Of a stretch of DNA of 64,000 bases, positions 37,301-47,128 are shown in pieces. Every line of letters begins with the position of its first letter. Position 1 is the stretch's first letter. The position numbers and the translations under genes are program-made. Source of the DNA: Hypomesus transpacificus (lineage: Eukaryota; Chordata; Actinopteri; Osmeriformes; Osmeridae). The stretch is from assembly GCF_021917145.1 (NCBI RefSeq), contig NC_061081.1, positions 9,820,100 to 9,884,099 on the forward strand. The letters are read 5' to 3'. The notes beneath the pieces were generated by a model. The model was not told the DNA's origin and ran no database searches. It saw only the letters and a list, made by a program, of their open reading frames with translations.

Positions 37301-40300
37301 GGCAGCTGTGGTTGTTGTGGGAGCAGCTGTTGTAGTTGTAGGTGCCACTGTGGTTGTTGGAGCCTCTGTGATAGTTGTAGGTGCAGAAGTATTTGTAGTG
37401 GGAGCAGCTGTTGTTGTTGGAGCATCTGTTGTAGTTGTAGGTACAGAGGTGGTTGTAGTGGGAGCAGCTGTGGTTATTGTTGGAGCCTCTGTTGTAGTTT
37501 TAGCTGCAGCTGTGGTTGTTGGGTTAGCTGTGGTTGTAGTGGGAGCAGCTGTGGTTGTTGTTGGAGCCTCTGTTGTAGCTCTATGGGTAGCTGTGGTTGT
37601 TGTGGGAGCAGCTGTGGTCGTAGTGGAAGAAACTGTGCTTGTAGTTGGAGCAGCTGTGGTTGTAGTGGGAGCAGCCGTTGTTGTTTGAGCCTTTGTTGTA
37701 GTTGTAGGTGCAGCTGTGGTTGTTGTTGGAGCCTCTGATGTAGCTGTAAGTGCACTCTTGGTTGTTGTTTGATCCTCTTTGGTAGTTTTAGGGACAGCTG
37801 TGGTTGTTGTGGGAGCAGCTGTTGTAGTTGTAGGTGCCACTGTGGTTGTTGGAGCCTCTGTGATAGTTGTAGGCGAAGCTGTTGTTGTAGTGGGAGCAGC
37901 TGTTGTTGTTGGAGCATCTGTTGTAGTTGTAGGTACAGAGGTGGTTGTAGTGGGAGAATCGTTGGATGTTGTTGGAGCTTCTGTTGTAGTTGTTGGGTTA
38001 GGTGTGGTGGTAGTAGGAGCGGCTGTTGTCGCTGTTGGAGACTCTGTGGTAGTTGTAGGGTCAGCTGTGGTTGTTGTTGAAGCCTCTGTTGTAGTTGTAG
38101 CTGCAGCTGTGGTAATAATGGGAGCAGCTATGCTGGTAGTGGGAGAAGCTGTTGATGTTGGAGCCTCTGTTGTAGTTGTAAGTGCAGCTGTGGTCTTAGT
38201 AGGAGCAGCCGTTGTTGTTGTCGGATTCTCTGTTGTAGTTGTAGGTGCAGCTGTGGTTGTAGTGGGAGAAGCTGTGGTTGTAGTTGAGGCCTCTGTTGGT
38301 ATTATAGATCCAGTTAATGTTGTAATAGGAGCGGCTGTTGTCGTTGGAGCCTCTGTGGTAGTTGTTGGGGAATTTGTAGGTGCAGCTGTGGTTGTAGTGG
38401 GAGAAGCTGTGGTTGTACTTGGAGCAGCTGTGGTCGTAGTGGGAGAAGCACTGATTGCTGTTGGATTCTCTTTAGTAGTGTTACGGGGAGCTGTGGTTGT
38501 AGTTGGAGCAGCTATGGTCGTAGTGGGAGAAGTTGTGGTTGTAGTTGGAGCAGCTGTGGTTGTAGTGGGAGCAGCCGTTGTTGTTGGATTCTCTGTTGTA
38601 GTTGTAGGTGCAGCTGGGGTTGTTGTTGAAGCCTCTGTTGTAGTTGTAGCTGCAGCTGTGGTAGTAATGGGAGCAGCTATGGTAGTAGTGGGAGAAGCTG
38701 TTGTTGTTGAAGCCTCTGTTGTAGTTGAAAGTGCAGCTGTGGTCTTAGTGGGAACAGCCGTTGTAGTTGTCGGATTCTCTGTTGTAGCTGTAGGTGCAGC
38801 TGTGGTTGTAGTGGGAGAAGATGTTGTTGTTGTTGGAGCGTCTGTTGTAGTTGTAGGTGCCACTGTGGTTGTTGTAGGTGCAGCTGGGGTTGTTGTTGGA
38901 GCCTCAGATGTAGTTGTATGTGCACTTTTGGTTGTTATGTTGTCCTCTGTGGTAGTTGTAGGGGCAGCTGTGGTTGTTGTGGGAGCAGCTGTTGTAGTTG
39001 TAGGTGCCACTGTGGTTGTTGGAGCCTCTGTGATAGTTGTAGGTGCAGAAGTATTTGTAGTGGGAGCAGCTGTTGTTGTTGGAGCCTCTGTTGTAGTTTT
39101 AGCTGCAGCTGTGGTTGTTGGGTTAGCTGTGGTTGTAGTGGGAGCAGCTGTGGTTGTTGTTGGAGCCTCTGTTGTAGCTCTATGGGTAGCTGTGGTTGTT
39201 GTGGGAGCAGCTGTGGTCGTAGTGGAAGAAACTGTGCTTGTAGTTGGAGCAGCTGTGGTTGTAGTGGGAGCAGCCGTTGTTGTTTGAGCCTTTGTTGTAG
39301 TTGTAGGTGCAGCTGTGGTTGTTGTTGGAGCCTCTGATGTAGCTGTAAGTGCACTCTTGGTTGTTGTTTGATCCTCTTTGGTAGTTTTAGGGACAGCTGT
39401 GGTTGTTGTGGGAGCAGCTGTTGTAGTTGTAGGTGCCACTGTGGTTGTTGGAGCCTCTGTGATAGTTGTAGGCGAAGCTGTTGTTGTAGTGGGAGCAGCT
39501 GTTGTTGTTGGAGCATCTGTTGTAGTTGTAGGTACAGAGGTGGTTGTAGTGGGAGAATCGTTGGATGTTGTTGGAGCTTCTGTTGTAGTTGTTGGGTTAG
39601 GTGTGGTGGTAGTAGGAGCGGCTGTTGTCGCTGTTGGAGACTCTGTGGTAGTTGTAGGGTCAGCTGTGGTTGTTGTTGAAGCCTCTGTTGTAGTTGTAGC
39701 TGCAGCTGTGGTAATAATGGGAGCAGCTATGCTGGTAGTGGGAGAAGCTGTTGATGTTGGAGCCTCTGTTGTAGTTGTAAGTGCAGCTGTGGTCTTAGTA
39801 GGAGCAGCCGTTGTTGTTGTCGGATTCTCTGTTGTAGTTGTAGGTGCAGCTGTGGTTGTAGTGGGAGAAGCTGTGGTTGTAGTTGAGGCCTCTGTTGGTA
39901 TTATAGATCCAGTTAATGTTGTAATAGGAGCGGCTGTTGTCGTTGGAGCCTCTGTGGTAGTTGTTGGGGAATTTGTAGGTGCAGCTGTGGTTGTAGTGGG
40001 AGAAGCTGTGGTTGTACTTGGAGCAGCTGTGGTCGTAGTGGGAGAAGCACTGATTGCTGTTGGATTCTCTTTAGTAGTGTTACGGGGAGCTGTGGTTGTA
40101 GTTGGAGCAGCTATGGTCGTAGTGGGAGAAGTTGTGGTTGTAGTTGGAGCAGCTGTGGTTGTAGTGGGAGCAGCCGTTGTTGTTGGATTCTCTGTTGTAG
40201 TTGTAGGTGCAGCTGGGGTTGTTGTTGAAGCCTCTGTTGTAGTTGTAGCTGCAGCTGTGGTAGTAATGGGAGCAGCTATGGTAGTAGTGGGAGAAGCTGT

Positions 40301-43300
40301 TGTTGTTGAAGCCTCTGTTGTAGTTGAAAGTGCAGCTGTGGTCTTAGTGGGAACAGCCGTTGTAGTTGTCGGATTCTCTGTTGTAGTTGTAGGTGCAGCT
40401 GTGGTTGTAGTGGGAGAAGATGTTGTTGTTGTTGGAGCGTCTGTTGTAGTTGTAGGTGCCACTGTGGTTGTTGTAGGTGCAGCTGGGGTTGTTGTTGGAG
40501 CCTCAGATGTAGTTGTATGTGCACTTTTGGTTGTTATGTTGTCCTCTGTGGTAGTTGTAGGGGCAGCTGTGGTTGTTGTGGGAGCAGCTGTTGTAGTTGT
40601 AGGTGCCACTGTGGTTGTTGGAGCCTCTGTGATAGTTGTAGGTGCAGAAGTATTTGTAGTGGGAGCAGCTGTTGTTGTTGGAGCATCTGTTGTAGTTGTA
40701 GGTACAGAGGTGGTTGTAGTGGGAGCAGCTGTGGTTATTGTTGGAGCCTCTGTTGTAGTTTTAGCTGCAGCTGTGGTTGTTGGGTTAGCTGTGGTTGTAG
40801 TGGGAGCAGCTGTGGTTGTTGTTGGAGCCTCTGTTGTAGCTCTATGGGTAGCTGTGGTTGTTGTGGGAGCAGCTGTGGTCGTAGTGGAAGAAACTGTGCT
40901 TGTAGTTGGAGCAGCTGTGGTTGTAGTGGGAGCAGCCGTTGTTGTTTGAGCCTTTGTTGTAGTTGTAGGTGCAGCTGTGGTTGTTGTTGGAGCCTCTGAT
41001 GTAGCTGTAAGTGCACTCTTGGTTGTTGTTTGATCCTCTTTGGTAGTTTTAGGGACAGCTGTGGTTGTTGTGGGAGCAGCTGTTGTAGTTGTAGGTGCCA
41101 CTGTGGTTGTTGGAGCCTCTGTGATAGTTGTAGGCGAAGCTGTTGTTGTAGTGGGAGCAGCTGTTGTTGTTGGAGCATCTGTTGTAGTTGTAGGTACAGA
41201 GGTGGTTGTAGTGGGAGCAGCTGTGGTTATTGTTGGAGCCTCTGTTGTAGTTTTAGCTGCAGCTGTGGTTGTTGGGTTAGCTGTGGTTGTAGTGGGAGCA
41301 GCTGTGGTTGTTGTTGGAGCCTCTGTTGTAGCTCTATGGGTAGCTGTGGTTGTTGTGGGAGCAGCTGTGGTCGTAGTGGAAGAAACTGTGCTTGTAGTTG
41401 GAGCAGCTGTGGTTGTAGTGGGAGCAGCCGTTGTTGTTTGAGCCTTTGTTGTAGTTGTAGGTGCAGCTGTGGTTGTTGTTGGAGCCTCTGATGTAGCTGT
41501 AAGTGCACTCTTGGTTGTTGTTTGATCCTCTTTGGTAGTTTTAGGGACAGCTGTGGTTGTTGTGGGAGCAGCTGTTGTAGTTGTAGGTGCCACTGTGGTT
41601 GTTGGAGCCTCTGTGATAGTTGTAGGCGAAGCTGTTGTTGTAGTGGGAGCAGCTGTTGTTGTTGGAGCATCTGTTGTAGTTGTAGGTACAGAGGTGGTTG
41701 TAGTGGGAGCAGCTGTGGTTATTGTTGGAGCCTCTGTTGTAGTTTTAGCTGCAGCTGTGGTTGTTGGGTTAGCTGTGGTTGTAGTGGGAGCAGCTGTGGT
41801 TGTTGTTGGAGCCTCTGTTGTAGCTCTATGGGTAGCTGTGGTTGTTGTGGGAGCAGCTGTGGTCGTAGTGGAAGAAACTGTGCTTGTAGTTGGAGCAGCT
41901 GTGGTTGTAGTGGGAGCAGCCGTTGTTGTTTGAGCCTTTGTTGTAGTTGTAGGTGCAGCTGTGGTTGTTGTTGGAGCCTCTGATGTAGCTGTAAGTGCAC
42001 TCTTGGTTGTTGTTTGATCCTCTTTGGTAGTTTTAGGGACAGCTGTGGTTGTTGTGGGAGCAGCTGTTGTAGTTGTAGGTGCCACTGTGGTTGTTGGAGC
42101 CTCTGTGATAGTTGTAGGCGAAGCTGTTGTTGTAGTGGGAGTAGCTGTTGTTGTTGGAGCATCTGTTGTAGTTGTAGGTACAGAGGTGGTTGTAGTGGGA
42201 GAATCGTTGGATGTTGTTGGAGCTTCTGTTGTAGTTGTTGGGTTAGGTGTGGTGGTAGTAGGAGCGGCTGTTGTCTCTGTTGGAGACTCTGTGGTAGTTG
42301 TAGGGTCAGCTGTGGTTGTTGTTGAAGCCTCTGTTGTAGTTGTAGCTGCAGCTGTGGTAATAATGGGAGCAGCTATGCTGGTAGTGGGAGAAGCTGTTGA
42401 TGTTGGAGCCTCTGTTGTAGTTGTAAGTGCAGCTGTGGTCTTAGTAGGAGCAGCCGTTGTTGTTGTCGGATTCTCTGTTGTAGTTGTAGGTGCAGCTGTG
42501 GTTGTAGTGGGAGAAGCTGTGGTTGTAGTTGAGGCCTCTGTTGGTATTATAGATCCAGTTAATGTTGTAATAGGAGCGGCTGTTGTCGTTGGAGCCTCTG
42601 TGGTAGTTGTTGGGGAATTTGTAGGTGCAGCTGTGGTTGTAGTGGGAGAAGCTGTGGTTGTACTTGGAGCAGCTGTGGTCGTAGTGGGAGAAGCACTGAT
42701 TGCTGTTGGATTCTCTTTAGTAGTGTTACGGGGAGCTGTGGTTGTAGTTGGAGCAGCTATGGTCGTAGTGGGAGAAGTTGTGGTTGTAGTTGGAGCAGCT
42801 GTGGTTGTAGTGGGAGCAGCCGTTGTTGTTGGATTCTCTGTTGTAGTTGTAGGTGCAGCTGGGGTTGTTGTTGAAGCCTCTGTTGTAGTTGTAGCTGCAG
42901 CTGTGGTAGTAATGGGAGCAGCTATGGTAGTAGTGGAAGAAGCTGTTGTTGTTGAAGCCTCTGTTGTAGTTGAAAGTGCAGCTGTGGTCTTAGTGGGAAC
43001 AGCCGTTGTAGTTGTCGGATTCTCTGTTGTAGTTGTAGGTGCAGCTGTGGTTGTAGTGGGAGAAGATGTTGTTGTTGTTGGAGCGTCTGTTGTAGTTGTA
43101 GGTGCCACTGTGGTTGTTGTAGGTGCAGCTGGGGTTGTTGTTGGAGCCTCAGATGTAGTTGTATGTGCGCTTTTGGTTGTTATGTTGTCCTCTGTGGTAG
43201 TTGTAGGGGCAGCTGTGGTTGTTGTGGGAGCAGCTGTTGTAGTTGTAGGTGCCACTGTGGTTGTTGGAGCCTCTGTGATAGTTGTAGGTGCAGAAGTATT

Positions 43301-46300
43301 TGTAGTGGGAGCAGCTGTTGTTGTTGGAGCATCTGTTGTAGTTGTAGGTACAGAGGTGGTTGTAGTGGGAGCAGCTGTGGTTATTGTTGGAGCCTCTGTT
43401 GTAGTTTTAGCTGCAGCTGTGGTTGTTGGGTTAGCTGTGGTTGTAGTGGGAGCAGCTGTGGTTGTTGTTGGAGCCTCTGTTGTAGCTCTATGGGTAGCTG
43501 TGGTTGTTGTGGGAGCAGCTGTGGTCGTAGTGGAAGAAACTGTGCTTGTAGTTGGAGCAGCTGTGGTTGTAGTGGGAGCAGCCGTTGTTGTTTGAGCCTT
43601 TGTTGTAGTTGTAGGTGCAGCTCTGGTTGTTGTTGGAGCCTCTGATGTAGCTGTAAGTGCACTCTTGGTTGTTGTTTGATCCTCTTTGGTAGTTTTAGGG
43701 ACAGCTGTGGTTGTTGTGGGAGCAGCTGTTGTAGTTGTAGGTGCCACTGTGGTTGTTGGAGCCTCTGTGATAGTTGTAGGCGAAGCTGTTGTTGTAGTGG
43801 GAGCAGCTGTTGTTGTTGGAGCATCTGTTGTAGTTGTAGGTACAGAGGTGGTTGTAGTGGGAGAATCGTTGGATGTTGTTGGAGCTTCTGTTGTAGTTGT
43901 TGGGTTAGGTGTGGTGGTAGTAGGAGCGGCTGTTGTCGCTGTTGGAGACTCTGTGGTAGTTGTAGGGTCAGCTGTGGTTGTTGTTGAAGCCTCTGTTGTA
44001 GTTGTAGCTGCAGCTGTGGTAATAATGGGAGCAGCTATGCTGGTAGTGGGAGAAGCTGTTGATGTTGGAGCCTCTGTTGTAGTTGTAAGTGCAGCTGTGG
44101 TCTTAGTAGGAGCAGCCGTTGTTGTTGTCGGATTCTCTGTTGTAGTTGTAGGTGCAGCTGTGGTTGTAGTGGGAGAAGCTGTGGTTGTAGTTGAGGCCTC
44201 TGTTGGTATTATAGATCCAGTTAATGTTGTAATAGGAGCGGCTGTTGTCGTTGGAGCCTCTGTGGTAGTTGTTGGGGAATTTGTAGGTGCAGCTGTGGTT
44301 GTAGCGGGAGAAGCTGTGGTTGTACTTGGAGCAGCTGTGGTCGTAGTGGGAGAAGCACTGATTGCTGTTGGATTCTCTTTAGTAGTGTTACGGGGAGCTG
44401 TGGTTGTAGTTGGAGCAGCTATGGTCGTAGTGGGAGAAGTTGTGGTTGTAGTTGGAGCAGCTGTGGTTGTAGTGGGAGCAGCCGTTGTTGTTGGATTCTC
44501 TGTTGTAGTTGTAGGTGCAGCTGGGGTTGTTGTTGAAGCCTCTGTTGTAGTTGTAGCTGCAGCTGTGGTAGTAATGGGAGCAGCTATGGTAGTAGTGGGA
44601 GAAGCTGTTGTTGTTGAAGCCTCTGTTGTAGTTGAAAGTGCAGCTGTGGTCTTAGTGGGAACAGCCGTTGTAGTTGTCGGATTCTCTGTTGTAGTTGTAG
44701 GTGCAGCTGTGGTTGTAGTGGGAGAAGATGTTGTTGTTGTTGGAGCGTCTGTTGTAGTTGTAGGTGCCACTGTGGTTGTTGTAGGTGCAGCTGGGGTTGT
44801 TGTTGGAGCCTCAGATGTAGTTGTATGTGCACTTTTGGTTGTTATGTTGTCCTCTGTGGTAGTTGTAGGGGCAGCTGTGGTTGTTGTGGGAGCAGCTGTT
44901 GTAGTTGTAGGTGCCACTGTGGTTGTTGGAGCCTCTGTGATAGTTGTAGGTGCAGAAGTATTTGTAGTGGGAGCAGCTGTTGTTGTTGGAGCCTCTGTTG
45001 TAGTTTTAGCTGCAGCTGTGGTTGTTGGGTTAGCTGTGGTTGTAGTGGGAGCAGCTGTGGTTGTTGTTGGAGCCTCTGTTGTAGCTCTATGGGTAGCTGT
45101 GGTTGTTGTGGGAGCAGCTGTGGTCGTAGTGGAAGAAACTGTGCTTGTAGTTGGAGCAGCTGTGGTTGTAGTGGGAGCAGCCGTTGTTGTTTGAGCCTTT
45201 GTTGTAGTTGTAGGTGCAGCTGTGGTTGTTGTTGGAGCCTCTGATGTAGCTGTAAGTGCACTCTTGGTTGTTGTTTGATCCTCTTTGGTAGTTTTAGGGA
45301 CAGCTGTGGTTGTTGTGGGAGCAGCTGTTGTAGTTGTAGGTGCCACTGTGGTTGTTGGAGCCTCTGTGATAGTTGTAGGCGAAGCTGTTGTTGTAGTGGG
45401 AGCAGCTGTTGTTGTTGGAGCATCTGTTGTAGTTGTAGGTGCAGCTGTGGTTGTAGTGGGAGAAGCTGTGGTTGTAGTTGAGGCCTCTGTTGGTATTATA
45501 GATCCAGTTAATGTTGTAATAGGAGCGGCTGTTGTCGTTGGAGCCTCTGTGGTAGTTGTTGGGGAATTTGTAGGTGCAGCTGTGGTTGTAGTGGGAGAAG
45601 CTGTGGTTGTACTTGGAGCAGCTGTGGTCGTAGTGGGAGAAGCACTGATTGCTGTTGGATTCTCTTTAGTAGTGTTACGGGGAGCTATGGTTGTAGTTGG
45701 AGCAGCTATGGTCGTAGTGGGAGAAGTTGTGGTTGTAGTTGGAGCAGCTGTGGTTGTAGTGGGAGCAGCCGTTGTTGTTGGATTCTCTGTTGTAGTTGTA
45801 GGTGCAGCTGGGGTTGTTGTTGAAGCCTCTGTTGTAGTTGTAGCTGCAGCTGTGGTAGTAATGGGAGCAGCTATGGTAGTAGTGGGAGAAGCTGTTGTTG
45901 TTGAAGCCTCTGTTGTAGTTGAAAGTGCAGCTGTGGTCTTAGTGGGAACAGCCGTTGTAGTTGTCGGATTCTCTGTTGTAGTTGTAGGTGCAGCTGTGGT
46001 TGTAGTGGGAGAAGATGTTGTTGTTGTTGGAGCGTCTGTTGTAGTTGTAGGTGCCACTGTGGTTGTTGTAGGTGCAGCTGGGGTTGTTGTTGGAGCCTCA
46101 GATGTAGTTGTATGTGCACTTTTGGTTGTTATGTTGTCCTCTGTGGTAGTTGTAGGGGCAGCTGTGGTTGTTGTGGGAGCAGCTGTTGTAGTTGTAGGTG
46201 CCACTGTGGTTGTTGGAGCCTCTGTGATAGTTGTAGGTGCAGAAGTATTTGTAGTGGGAGCAGCTGTTGTTGTTGGAGCATCTGTTGTAGTTGTAGGTAC

Positions 46301-47128
46301 AGAGGTGGTTGTAGTGGGAGCAGCTGTGGTTATTGTTGGAGCCTCTGTTGTAGTTTTAGCTGCAGCTGTGGTTGTTGGGTTAGCTGTGGTTGTAGTGGGA
46401 GCAGCTGTGGTTGTTGTTGGAGCCTCTGTTGTAGCTCTATGGGTAGCTGTGGTTGTTGTGGGAGCAGCTGTGGTCGTAGTGGAAGAAACTGTGCTTGTAG
46501 TTGGAGCAGCTGTGGTTGTAGTGGGAGCAGCCGTTGTTGTTTGAGCCTTTGTTGTAGTTGTAGGTGCAGCTGTGGTTGTTGTTGGAGCCTCTGATGTAGC
46601 TGTAAGTGCACTCTTGGTTGTTGTTTGATCCTCTTTGGTAGTTTTAGGGACAGCTGTGGTTGTTGTGGGAGCAGCTGTTGTAGTTGTAGGTGCCACTGTG
46701 GTTGTTGGAGCCTCTGTGATAGTTGTAGGCGAAGCTGTTGTTGTAGTGGGAGCAGCTGTTGTTGTTGGAGCATCTGTTGTAGTTGTAGGTACAGAGGTGG
46801 TTGTAGTGGGAGCAGCTCTGGTTGTTGTTGGAGCCTCTGTTGTAGTTGTAGCTGCAGCGGTGGTTGTTGTTGGGTTAGCTGTGGTTGTAGTGGGAGCAGC
46901 TGTGTTTGTTGTTGGAGCCTTTGTTGTAGTTGTAGGTGCAGTAGTGGTTGTTGTTTGATCCTCTGTGGTAGTTGTAGGGTTAGCTGTGGTTGTTGTTGGA
47001 GCAACTTTTGTAGTTGTAGGTGAAGCTGTGGTTGTTGTTGGAGCCTCTGCTGTAGTTGTAGGTGCAGAAGTAGTTGTGGAAGCCGCTGTGGTTGTTTGAG
47101 CCTGTGTGGTTGTTGTCATAACAGAAAT
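25158..47128 (-). CDS. Giant mucin-like SEA protein, copy B
   Basis: Four exons join in frame: 47,128-26,105 (21,024 bp, 7,008 codons), 26,015-25,951 (65 bp), 25,638-25,493 (146 bp) and 25,360-25,158 (203 bp with TGA). They total 21,438 bp, or 7,145 residues. Intron phases are 0, 2 and 1; acceptors read TTTCAAG, TTTTCCAG, TTTTCAG and CACAATAG. The first exon is a Thr/Pro/Ala heptad array ending in the first SEA strand. Exons 2 and 3 complete a ~107-residue SEA domain with a WPGSVGV turn like the self-cleaving turn of MUC1-type SEA domains. Exon 4 is a Ser/Thr stalk that ends early (VTFLLPIT, stop). Compared with copy 3, a TTA codon is TGA here, so the predicted GPI-type tail is shortened. The protein may be secreted, mis-anchored or degraded. 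The leader exon was not identified. Confidence 0.85.
25493..26214 (-). other. SEA domain of copy B (three coding pieces)
   Basis: The pieces are ~26,214-26,105, 26,015-25,951 and 25,638-25,493. The order of landmarks is RMRLVRVFVIEY, QYQEL, NVT sequon, YRKRYPFTFLRCIILGF, WPGSVGV, NESAVPNITSAEDSLKTAL, then FLNVITGSIVAG. In MUC1-type SEA domains self-cleavage occurs between Gly and Ser of a GSVVV-like turn. Here the G-S pair is kept and the third following residue is Gly. Whether it cleaves is not known from sequence. Confidence 0.8.
25717..25920 (-). mobile_element. tRNA-derived SINE in SEA intron of copy B
   Basis: This is the same insertion as the one at 59-267. The flanks are degraded direct repeats, AACTAAAA (25,709-25,716) and AACCTAAA (25,921-25,928). 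The corresponding intron of copy 3 has a single AACCTAAA at 50,692-50,699 and no SINE. Confidence 0.8.
29420..29860 (-). repeat. 87-bp tandem repeat in copy B exon
   Basis: The plus-strand word GTAGACGGAACAGCTG recurs at 29,454, 29,541, 29,628, 29,715 and 29,802, an exact 87-bp (29-codon) spacing. On the coding strand this gives TAVPSTTTTA blocks separated by EVPTTTT and AAPTTTT. The same word occurs once each near 27,921 and 28,419. The array is local and does not belong to the 5.9-kb block. The longer period shows that new unit lengths are still being formed from the 21-bp base unit. Confidence 0.8.
31810..46960 (-). repeat. Higher-order repeat array inside copy B exon
   Basis: The plus-strand landmark CTCTTTGGTAGTTTTAGGGA recurs at 33,468, 35,130, 35,622, 36,114, 37,776, 39,375, 41,037, 41,529, 42,021, 43,683, 45,282 and 46,632. 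The spacings are 1,662-492-492-1,662-1,599, repeated exactly a second time, then 1,350. The large block is thus 5,907 bp (1,969 codons) in two copies. The 1,599-bp form lacks three 21-bp units relative to the 1,662-bp form. A more diverged 1,662-bp unit precedes at about 31,810. The two blocks share private variants at matching positions. Confidence 0.85.
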
